From positions 1 through 41,240 of the forward strand of contig JAHCIP010000011.1 of assembly GCA_026129165.1 (NCBI GenBank): 41,240 nucleotides of DNA, read 5' to 3'. This document shows, piece by piece, positions 23,458-30,579 of this stretch. The notes beneath the pieces are model-generated. The model made no database searches. It saw nothing but the letters and a program-made list of their open reading frames with translations, and was not told the DNA's origin. The position numbers and the translations under genes were made by a program. How positions within the stretch are numbered: the stretch's first letter is position 1; the number at the start of each line of letters is the position of its first letter. Source of the stretch: Anaerolineae bacterium (lineage in GTDB: Bacteria > Chloroflexota > Anaerolineae > Epilineales > JAHCIE01).

Positions 23458-24542
23458 AGCTGTCGCGCTGGTGGGCTGCGCTCGCCGCACTGGCCCTGCT
23501 CTATGTCGTGCGCGGAATTTTGCCCCCGTTTGTCCTCGCCATCGGCCTGGCCTATATCCTGGCCCCTGGCGTGGACGCCCTGGCGACGCGGCTACGCACA
23601 CGCCGTCTCTTTATCGTACTGGGGCTATACCTCATCATCCTGGCGAGCCTCGCCTCGCTGGTCATGTTCCTGGAGCGTCCCCTCAGCCGCCAGAGCGAGG
23701 CGTTGACCCGCAACCGCACCGAGTTGATCCAGAGCAGCCTGGAGCAAGTCCTCGGCCCAGAGGGCATCCGGGTGCTGAGCGTGGAGTTGCGTCCGGAACC
23801 CCTGGCCGAGGCCGCCTCAGCCCGCATCGCCGAGTCGCTCCGCGAGCCAGGGGACGCGCTACGGCTCGCGGAGCGCGCTCTGTCCACCGTCCTCAAGGGT
23901 TTCCTGACGCTGGTGATTCTGTTCTACCTGCTGCTGGACTGGGAACGCCTGGGCCAGCTTATGCGCCGCTTTGTCCCGCCCGAACAGGCGGAACGGTTTG
24001 AGGTCATCGCGGGCGACATCCACCGCACCCTGGGACGCTACGTGCGCGGCCAGCTATTCCTCATCGGCCTGATGTCGCTGGCGACCTGGGTATTCCTGCG
24101 CTTTGTCTTCCACCTGCACTACTCGCTGCTCATCTCCATTGCGACCGGCTTCCTGGAGATTATCCCCCTGCTGGGGCCGGTGCTGGCCGGCGGTATCGCC
24201 GCCGTCGTGGCGGTGGGCCAGGGCGGGCTGCACCTGGCGCTGCTGGTCGTGGCCTTCTATACCGTTCTGAGACAGGTCGAGGACCAGGTGGTGATGCCCA
24301 ATGTCGTGGGCAAGGCCGTCCACCTCCACCCCGTCATCACCCTGTTCGCCGTCCTGGCCGGTGAGTCGCTGGGGGGCATCCTGGGCGCCTTGCTCGCCGT
24401 GCCCGTTGCTGCCGCCGTCAAGATCGTGTTCGACCACCTCCAGCCCGCGCCCGCCGCTCCGGCCGCCGCTCCTCTTGTGGTTCAGCCCACTCTTAGCGGT
24501 GAAGCCCCCCTCATTCCGCGTCCGGTTTCCAAAGTGGAGTAG
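23454..24542 (+). CDS. AI-2E family transporter (PerM-like permease)
   Basis: 362 residues with about eight hydrophobic helices. The family layout is an N-terminal pair of helices, a long soluble segment (about residues 85-140) with a short amphipathic part, then [21 protein letters not shown] near residue 225 and [19 protein letters not shown] near residue 275. Members export autoinducer-2 or other small solutes, but most are uncharacterised. Its start overlaps the zwf stop by 4 bp (ATGA), so the two are translated together. Confidence 0.92.
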   Translation: MKLSRWWAALAALALLYVVRGILPPFVLAIGLAYILAPGVDALATRLRTRRLFIVLGLYLIILASLASLVMFLERPLSRQSEALTRNRTELIQSSLEQVLGPEGIRVLSVELRPEPLAEAASARIAESLREPGDALRLAERALSTVLKGFLTLVILFYLLLDWERLGQLMRRFVPPEQAERFEVIAGDIHRTLGRYVRGQLFLIGLMSLATWVFLRFVFHLHYSLLISIATGFLEIIPLLGPVLAGGIAAVVAVGQGGLHLALLVVAFYTVLRQVEDQVVMPNVVGKAVHLHPVITLFAVLAGESLGGILGALLAVPVAAAVKIVFDHLQPAPAAPAAAPLVVQPTLSGEAPLIPRPVSKVE

Positions 24543-24548
24543 AGCGTT

Positions 24549-25031
24549 ATGCCAGGCTGGGAGAGCTTATTCGTTGCCGAGATTGGGGCTGCGGCGGCAC
24601 TAGCTGGGCTGATTTTTGTTGGGGTATCCATCAACCTTAGTAGAGTGCTGAGTGTGGAAGGCCTTGAGGAACCCGCCCTGGAAGCTCTTCTACTCCTGTT
24701 GGCCGTTCTCGTCATTTCAACACTAGCCCTAGTACCCGGCCAGCCGACTTGGGTGGTCGGTACGGAAGTGCTGGTAGCGGGGGTTGTTTTCTGGCTTACT
24801 ATACTGATTGTGCAACTCCGTAACTTACCGAAGGTCGACGCACAGTGGCGCCCGCGATTTGTGCGTTCGATGGTCTTCTCACAGGTGGCTACGGTTCCCT
24901 ACATCCTATCGGGCGTGGTTATACTGCTGCGTGGAGCCGATGGACTTTACTGGATGGTTCCCGGTATCATTGCTTCCTTCGTGACCGCCGTGGTAACTGC
25001 CTGGGTTCTTCTGATCGAGATCAATCGCTGA
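24549..25031 (+). CDS. Four-helix membrane protein of unknown function
   Basis: 160 residues, starting 6 bp after the AI-2E stop, so probably the third gene of the zwf operon. Four hydrophobic spans are visible at about residues 10-30, 45-63, 70-88 and 108-155, the last probably two helices. The N-terminal AAALAGLIFVGVSINLSRVL block resembles a common small bacterial membrane family whose function I do not know. No catalytic motif is seen. Confidence 0.75.
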   Translation: MPGWESLFVAEIGAAAALAGLIFVGVSINLSRVLSVEGLEEPALEALLLLLAVLVISTLALVPGQPTWVVGTEVLVAGVVFWLTILIVQLRNLPKVDAQWRPRFVRSMVFSQVATVPYILSGVVILLRGADGLYWMVPGIIASFVTAVVTAWVLLIEINR

Positions 25032-25214
25032 TTGCACGACCAGATATGGCTGTCGCGGGCGGCAATCGCATGAGGGTACTCAAGACCCATTATCATATCC
25101 GCGTCACCACTAGGCGTAGTGAAATCTACACACACGCGCTTCCCATTTGCCCTATAATCTAGACTGTTGTATAGTAAGCCCTGTTTCGCTCGTCTTTATC
25201 ACGAAAGGCAAGCC

Positions 25215-25400
25215 ATGCATATCTTGAAGAACTCCCACCCGACTCGCCGCCCGGCCCCGATGAAGCCGGTGGACTACACGGCCTCTTTGCCAACGCCCGA
25301 CACCGACCTGGATACCAGCGGCCTAGATGCCCTATTGTTCGATGTCCTCGGCGTTGTCGCCCTCTCCAAGCCAGCGGGGCGCCTCCAGCGCGTCAAGTAA
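25215..25400 (+). CDS. Small ORF, 61 residues, no recognised family
   Basis: ATG at 25215 with AAAGG six to seven bases upstream. It encodes 61 residues with a basic Pro-rich start (HPTRRPAPMKPVDYT), a central Thr/Asp-rich part and a hydrophobic helix-like LDALLFDVLGVVALS. It stands alone in a 526-bp gap, has a TATAAT at 25153-25158 ahead of it (weak -35), and a perfect palindrome terminator-like repeat 20 bp after it. A complete expression cassette of this shape suggests a real small gene. Function unknown. Confidence 0.45.
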   Translation: MHILKNSHPTRRPAPMKPVDYTASLPTPDTDLDTSGLDALLFDVLGVVALSKPAGRLQRVK

Positions 25401-25419
25401 ACCGCATAACTGACATAGT

Positions 25420-25452
25420 AGATCTGACAGGTCTTCAAGACCTGTCAGATCT
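25420..25452. repeat. Perfect 16-bp palindrome with AGACCTGTCAG core
   Basis: AGATCTGACAGGTCTT, one C, then AAGACCTGTCAGATCT is an exact inverted repeat, followed by CTTTATTTAT on the plus strand. It shares its core with the hairpin at 17413-17447, so it is a dispersed palindrome. It lies 19 bp after the small ORF and 105 bp before rarA, where it can act as a terminator for the upstream gene. Confidence 0.75.
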
Positions 25453-25557
25453 CTTTATTTATCCCTTTATCCCCCGCTTGCGGTCCCGTCCAATCAGGTT
25501 ACAATTCATAGTGGCCTCATCGTGGATGCGAAGGACATTGACTAGAGGAGAAGGACC

Positions 25558-26031
25558 GTGGCGAAGAAAGCCCCTGTGGATCTGTTTGAGCAGGCGCGGC
25601 AAACGCGGACCGCGCAGGAAGCCCCACTAGCCGCGCGAATGCGGCCGCGCACCCTGGATGAGTTCGTCGGGCAGCACTCCATTGTAGGGCCGGGCAAGCT
25701 CCTGCGCCGCGCCATCGAGGCCGACCGCCTGTTCAGCTCCATCATCCTGTGGGGGCCGCCTGGCTCCGGCAAGACGACGCTCGCGTCCATCATCGCCAAC
25801 ACCACCCAGTCCCACTTCGAGATGCTCAACGCCGTCATGGCCGGCGTGGCGGATATTCGCCGTATCGTCGGTGAAGCCAAGGAACGGCGCGGAATGTACG
25901 GCCAGCGCACTATCCTGCTGGTCGACGAAATCCACCGCTTCAACAAAGCCCAGCAGGACGCGCTGTTGCCTCATGTCGAAGACGGTACGCTCATCCTCAT
26001 CGGCTCGACTACCGAGAACCCGCACTTGTAG
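25558..26031 (+). pseudogene. rarA: Replication-associated recombination protein A, cut short by element insertion
   Basis: GTG start with GAGGAGAAGG upstream. 157 codons remain of the roughly 440 expected. It keeps the N-terminal [19 protein letters not shown] block, Walker [10 protein letters not shown], Walker [17 protein letters not shown] and sensor 1 [11 protein letters not shown]. It then leaves the family sequence and stops two codons later (HL, TAG). The intact protein remodels stalled replication forks and needs its C-terminal tetramer domain, which is absent here. The break point coincides with the left edge of the mobile element, so the missing 3' part should lie beyond its right end. 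Confidence 0.93.
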
Positions 26032-26040
26032 GCCCGTCAT
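26005..26040. other. Left attachment junction of the mobile element (in rarA)
   Basis: Host sequence for the conserved STTENP codons (to about 26021) runs into CACTTGTAG, whose first bases still resemble the CACTTCGAG expected in rarA. The crossover is therefore probably within a few bases of 26025. The junction lies at the 3' end of the serine recombinase gene. The exact core cannot be fixed without the right junction. Confidence 0.65.
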
Positions 26041-28177
26041 TGTCGCCTGTTGACCCGATATGGTCTGTAAAAGAAGAAGGCTCTTCGTCTTCCCCTTCGA
26101 GGACCTCCCAGCGAAGGAACTTGCGAAATGCATGTCGCGGCTTCCACTCTAAGCCCATTGACTCCCCACGGCGCAAGACAGCGCCCCAAGATCTGGCGAG
26201 AGTAGTCATGCATTCCGCCTTGCTAATCTCGCCCTCGTAGTAGCGCTTTAGAAGGGCATCGTCTTCGGCTGTCCATGGCTTTCGCGAGTTCGGGTACGCT
26301 ACCCGGTATCGAACAGCCTTGCGCTCCCTACATACCCCAAGGCCCCTAGCCCGGTGCTTGATTGCCAGCCAAGTCCGTCCGTCGAGCAACTTTAGCACCT
26401 CTTCCTGTGGCGTACTGGGGTAATGTTCCCTGATTATCGCATCCTCTTCGGCGGTCCAGACATTCGTGGCATTTGGTCGAGGTCGCCATATGCGTATTCG
26501 GTCCTCTCGGCCCGTCTGCCAGATAACCCGCGCGGTGATCGTGTATTCATCGTGTCGGAGGATGATTTTCTGCAGAACGAGGCGCAAAAACTCGTTCTTG
26601 ATGTCATTGGGAAAGCTATCCCATCTATCTTTAATGCGCGCAAGACAGGCGCGCACGTTCTGTACGTCCGCCGCGGAAATCACTCGTCCAACAGGGTGGT
26701 TCTCCACATGAGATAAGGCTTCGCGCTGCGATGTCTTAGCCTCAATCTCCTCCCAGATAGCCTTACGCTGGAAGGGCGTGTCAACGAAGTCAAGGTCGTG
26801 TTTCAGGCGCTCGATCTGTGCCGTCAATCGAGCGTAGTCACGCTTGTAGCTATCAGCGCGAGACTTGTTCTCTTCCAGTTCTGTTTCGAGATAACTGAGC
26901 ACTGGCTCGGCATACTGGGCGAGTTCGCATCGGCTAATCACTAACTCCCTGATCGGATCCTCGATCACGTAGTCAGCCGATGCGAAACAGGAGGTGTCAT
27001 CAATCTGATTGTAGAAAGTTGTCGTGCAAGTGTATTGTACTGGCCCACGTGGACCGTCATGCGAAGCAGGTGAAATATAGAAGAGTTCCCCATCGTGATT
27101 GTCGCAATAGAGCAAGTGTTGCAGCATATGAGGCGAGCGTTCAGCGGCCTTGCCGTGACGCCGCACCTGAACGCGTAAGCGTTGTGCCTCCCAGAACAGA
27201 TCCTCGTCGACAATCGGCGGATGATTGCTGGTGCTGACTACCTGACCGGCAAAGACGCACCAGCCAATGTAGACCGGATTGGAGATAATGTTTTTCAGCT
27301 TGCCTGGAGTTACCGGATAGCCCTTGGACGTCAAACGGCTATTGAGGAAACTGTGACGTCCCCGGAGGAAATCCTGAATCTCATCTGGGAATGGAGGGAA
27401 GAACAGATCATTCTGCCTACAGTAGTGGACGACTGACATCCAACTGCCGCCACCTTCCACAAACTGCCTGAAAACAACGCGAATAAGCTCCGCGTGTGGT
27501 TCGTATGGCGTAATCTTACCATAACCTTCAGTACCCTGTTTAACATTGAGAATGTAGCCCGGAGCGATGCTGCCGCCCGCGTAGAGACCTTGGCGAGCTT
27601 TGAAATCACGCGCTCCTAGAAGCCTGGCGCGGAGGAGATCCAGTTCGTCGGCCGACCGCTCCAGTTCAATTCGATACAAACGCATGTGCATCTTGTCGCG
27701 GAGGTTGAGGCGTACAGTGGGCATAACGATGACCACGTTATGTTTCTTGCACAACTCGCCAAAGGCTAGACCATCGATCAATGTCTGATCGCGGAAGAGG
27801 CGTGAGACGTGGATGACGTAGATAGCTTCAACACGGTCTTGCTCGATAAGTTCAATGAGATAGGCTAACCCCTCACGTTCCTCACGACCAGTAGTCCCCG
27901 AAATACCCAGGTCGCGGCGCTCTACATAGACCAGTTCTTCAGGATACCCTTCTTCCCGCGCCAGATCCGCTAGAGCGTCTTGCATCTGGATCGAGTAGAT
28001 ACTTTTGCGTACCTGTTCGTATGAAGATAAGCGTTGGTAAACGAAGGCCAGTCGTAGGCAGGGGAGAGCAACCAAGTCGGCGGGATTGGCGTTGTTCGCT
28101 CCCCTGGGGCGAAAGCGACGATTGCCATTGACGAGGTCAGCTGTCTCAGGTGGCAACTGGGGAGTTGGTGGTTTCAT
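26009..28177 (-). CDS. Large serine recombinase (integrase) with two C-terminal SANT/Myb-like domains
   Basis: 722 residues from the ATG at 28177 (TAGGAGA seven bases upstream). The catalytic block is [15 protein letters not shown] near residue 45, then [16 protein letters not shown] and [14 protein letters not shown]. The recombinase domain follows (about 180-330: [20 protein letters not shown]), then a Zn-ribbon-like region (YCDNH, YTC, SCF) and a coiled coil (about 440-510). The tail adds two Trp-rich helix-turn-helix units ([15 protein letters not shown] near 580, [15 protein letters not shown] near 640), unusual for this family. It should cut and join attP with a rarA site. Its last codons and its stop (26009-26011) lie in rarA-derived DNA, so its free form has a different C-terminus. 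Confidence 0.92.
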   Translation of the reverse strand: MKPPTPQLPPETADLVNGNRRFRPRGANNANPADLVALPCLRLAFVYQRLSSYEQVRKSIYSIQMQDALADLAREEGYPEELVYVERRDLGISGTTGREEREGLAYLIELIEQDRVEAIYVIHVSRLFRDQTLIDGLAFGELCKKHNVVIVMPTVRLNLRDKMHMRLYRIELERSADELDLLRARLLGARDFKARQGLYAGGSIAPGYILNVKQGTEGYGKITPYEPHAELIRVVFRQFVEGGGSWMSVVHYCRQNDLFFPPFPDEIQDFLRGRHSFLNSRLTSKGYPVTPGKLKNIISNPVYIGWCVFAGQVVSTSNHPPIVDEDLFWEAQRLRVQVRRHGKAAERSPHMLQHLLYCDNHDGELFYISPASHDGPRGPVQYTCTTTFYNQIDDTSCFASADYVIEDPIRELVISRCELAQYAEPVLSYLETELEENKSRADSYKRDYARLTAQIERLKHDLDFVDTPFQRKAIWEEIEAKTSQREALSHVENHPVGRVISAADVQNVRACLARIKDRWDSFPNDIKNEFLRLVLQKIILRHDEYTITARVIWQTGREDRIRIWRPRPNATNVWTAEEDAIIREHYPSTPQEEVLKLLDGRTWLAIKHRARGLGVCRERKAVRYRVAYPNSRKPWTAEDDALLKRYYEGEISKAECMTTLARSWGAVLRRGESMGLEWKPRHAFRKFLRWEVLEGEDEEPSSFTDHIGSTGDNDGPTSAGSR

Positions 28178-28471
28178 TATCCATTCTCCTACGACTGGCA
28201 TCCTCTCGGGTCTGACCTATAGACACTGATATGTATCGAGTGGCGAGCGCCATTAATAGTGGATGCAGGTTCAGTCACCGAGAACAAAAAAAGACGGCAG
28301 TCCAGCACGAGGCTGGTTGACTGCCGTCAACAACCGTGATACTATCACGTCAGCCCCTCACTGCTTCGACCAGCGAGCGGGTCAGGGGGGCACACTGTTG
28401 GCGCAGTGGTGCCCTCCGCTGTCCATTGTTTCATGTATTGTAGCATTCCTCCGGCTCCTTGTCAAGTAGCT
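28178..28471. other. Gap between recombinase and conjugation operon, with two hairpins
   Basis: No gene is convincing here. Besides the terminator at 28286-28328, an imperfect hairpin spans about 28385-28417 (GGGGGCACACTG facing CAGTGGTGCCCTCC). An A+T-rich stretch (CTTTAATTATTAAAG, 28470-28484) marks the end of the upstream small gene. The recombinase promoter should lie between 28178 and 28285, but I see no good -35/-10 pair. Confidence 0.5.
28286..28328 (-). terminator. Rho-independent terminator closing the conjugation operon
   Basis: GACGGCAGTC (28293-28302) and GACTGCCGTC (28319-28328) are exact inverted copies with an inner CAGC/GCTG pair. On the minus strand they are followed directly by TTTTTTT (28292-28286). 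This is a textbook intrinsic terminator for transcripts coming from the right, placed after the last operon gene and before the recombinase start. Confidence 0.9.
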
Positions 28472-28708
28472 TTAATTATTAAAGTTCTCTGTCGTCACTT
28501 GGTTTTGAGCCGCACAACTTTCCTCGGCCTTGTGGTCCTCCACTTCGCAACCTTTAGTTAGTTCCTCTTCCAAGGCAATCCGCACCATCTTGGCGAGGCA
28601 GCGAATGAAGAGCTGGCGTCGCAATGTGTCTGAGGGAGCCCAGCCGGTAAAACCCGGTACGGGTGTCCCTGCCCTTTGCTCACGATCAAGATCGACAGAT
28701 GGAGTCAT
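28472..28708 (-). CDS. Small hypothetical protein at the end of the conjugation operon
   Basis: 78 residues from the ATG at 28708 (AGAGG six bases upstream), 20 bp after the Replic_Relax gene stop. The N-terminus is polar. Residues about 30-50 (LRRQLFIRCLAKMVRIALEE) form a likely amphipathic helix, and the tail is acidic with two Cys. No family recognised. It may be an accessory factor of the upstream protein. It is the last gene before the terminator. Confidence 0.5.
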   Translation of the reverse strand: MTPSVDLDREQRAGTPVPGFTGWAPSDTLRRQLFIRCLAKMVRIALEEELTKGCEVEDHKAEESCAAQNQVTTENFNN

Positions 28709-28728
28709 GGCACCTCTATTCACTCTCG

Positions 28729-30579
28729 CTAACGCCCGGTTACTTCGCGTGCGTTTCCCTGCCGCTCCCCGCGTTCCGTCGCCCAGATCTGGCTCAGGAA
28801 CTCCCGCTCATCACAGTAGGGAACTGGCTTCCGCCAGATGCGCCCTAGTAGAGCGGAGGGATTGTGGGGATCGTGAATGCGCCACTCGCAAGTTAACAGA
28901 ATATGGAGCGGCGGCTTTCGTCCAACCCCTACCGTGTACGCGGCGTGAGCGATACGGTTTTCCACTGTAGGGTCTGTTGTGACTACCAGAATCGTCGGCA
29001 TGCCTGTGTACTGGCGCTTGAAGAGGTAGCGGTCGCGGTAGGTGTAGTAACGACTGAACTTGGCGCGGTAGTCGCGCGTGTTCATGGTGCCTCGGTCATA
29101 CTCAAGGAAGAAGCCGAACGAGACGCCGGCATGGCGGTAGACGCCATAGGCATCGGGGCGGATCATGCGCTCAGCGCACGTGGCTGCGTTCCACCACTCC
29201 ACGACAGCATCATTACTGCCTCTCGCCCTAAACCGTTGAGCGGTGCGGTAGAGACCCATGAAGAGCGCATGGACGCCCCACGTATGCGCGAAGTTCTGCA
29301 CCAAGTTCGCCCGTGAGCCGAAGGGATGGTCAGCCCCACCTCCAACCAGGCCGGTATGACGAATGGCAGCGCTGACCGATAGCCCCTGGTGAGCAGCGGC
29401 CAAGACCACGCCCGCCGCCGTCAACTCCACTAGCCCCGCAGCGGCGACCTCCTCACCTACCTCTTCTCGTTCGACGTAGCGCAGTAACTCCAGGGTCAGC
29501 AGGCGATCCAGGCGAGTCGTCGCCCAGGTCAGGCTCCAGTTCATCACCGTTGCGATGTCTAAGGCAGACAGGAACGGATGCCGACCCAAGAAGTCCAGGA
29601 GTGACCGATCAGTCGCCGTCAGCTCACGCGCGATGCCGCCCCGCCTCTGCCCTGCCCCCTTCGCTCCCGCTGCCAGCCTCCCATCGACAAGCCCCGGGAT
29701 TGGTCGCCCACTTGGGCGTGGTTGGATGGCCGGCGCCTGTAGACGCTGGACCAACCCCTCCGCCTGGAGGCGGCGCTGACCGCTGCAAGGGGACACGTCG
29801 AGCTTACCTGTGTGAACCTGGTCCCACGTCGTAACCACCACGGTCAGGACGGCTTCGCGTTGGCCACGGCTCACATCTTTCAGGAGCCAGCGCCAACCCT
29901 CGACACGGCCTGCATGCGGGGCCGCTACGAGAAGCGGGGGCAGCCGACCGGCCTGGGCGCGTCGCCAGGCCAGCAAGCGGTTGAGCAACGGGCGATAGGT
30001 GTTCAGCGCGACCAGGCCCAGGTCTGGGATGAGGAGGTACTCCGCGCTGAGAGCGCCCCAGGCGAAGGCGGCGTAGGCGGGAACCTCGACGCGGCTGAGG
30101 CTCTTCGCGGTCCCTGGGCGGTAGCGTCGCCTCCAAGGGCGTTCCCAGGCCAGCAGGTCCGGCTGGCCTGCCTGCGAAGCGGCCAGGGCGCTCAGAAGTT
30201 CGTAGCAGGCGACGAGGTGGGGCAGGCCAGGGAAGAGGTCGAGTAAGTCCTGGCCTCGGATCCGAGCGCGTCGCGCCAGGCCCCTCGGTTCGACGCCCTC
30301 GGCCACGGCCAGCGTCGCTAAGCCCAGGTCGGTGAGGTAGAGCAAGGACGCGGTGTGACCCGAGCGAAAAGGCGATTGCAGCGCCCCAACTGCCCCCGTC
30401 TCGCGCAGGCGGTTCAAGGTGCGGTAGACGCTCGCGGCTCCACTCAGCCCATTCAGTTGCGCCAGGAGCTTGACCGACGAGAATGGCAGACGGACCAGCA
30501 ACAAGAGCAGCCTCCGGTCGGCATCGCTCAGAGACTTCGCCGCCGCTTCAGCGTCGCGCCACGAAACCCGACGTGTCAT
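28729..30579 (-). CDS. Replic_Relax family protein with duplicated winged-helix/core units
   Basis: 616 residues. Two similar winged-helix starts are visible: DRRLLLLLVRLPFSSVKLLA near residue 20 and DRSLLDFLGRHPFLSALDIA near residue 325. The C-terminal half continues with the conserved FFLEYDRGTMNTRDYRAKFSRY of replication-relaxation proteins. The N-terminal half looks like a worn copy of the same unit. Members occur on actinobacterial and firmicute plasmids and conjugative elements and are thought to bind DNA near transfer or replication origins. Here it may replace a classical relaxase, since none is seen. It starts 4 bp inside the upstream ATPase gene. Confidence 0.8.
   Translation of the reverse strand: MTRRVSWRDAEAAAKSLSDADRRLLLLLVRLPFSSVKLLAQLNGLSGAASVYRTLNRLRETGAVGALQSPFRSGHTASLLYLTDLGLATLAVAEGVEPRGLARRARIRGQDLLDLFPGLPHLVACYELLSALAASQAGQPDLLAWERPWRRRYRPGTAKSLSRVEVPAYAAFAWGALSAEYLLIPDLGLVALNTYRPLLNRLLAWRRAQAGRLPPLLVAAPHAGRVEGWRWLLKDVSRGQREAVLTVVVTTWDQVHTGKLDVSPCSGQRRLQAEGLVQRLQAPAIQPRPSGRPIPGLVDGRLAAGAKGAGQRRGGIARELTATDRSLLDFLGRHPFLSALDIATVMNWSLTWATTRLDRLLTLELLRYVEREEVGEEVAAAGLVELTAAGVVLAAAHQGLSVSAAIRHTGLVGGGADHPFGSRANLVQNFAHTWGVHALFMGLYRTAQRFRARGSNDAVVEWWNAATCAERMIRPDAYGVYRHAGVSFGFFLEYDRGTMNTRDYRAKFSRYYTYRDRYLFKRQYTGMPTILVVTTDPTVENRIAHAAYTVGVGRKPPLHILLTCEWRIHDPHNPSALLGRIWRKPVPYCDEREFLSQIWATERGERQGNAREVTGR

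Noticed and set aside
4182..25452. CRISPR array
   Set aside because: The repeats in the window have 7- to 22-bp periods without unique spacers of constant length, so none forms a CRISPR array.
28277..28285. ACCGAGAAC here repeats the rarA junction sequence at 26011-26019, as if a second attachment core
   Set aside because: Nine bases can match by chance, the site is internal to the element behind the recombinase gene, and the surrounding bases do not match. The true partner should be at the right end.
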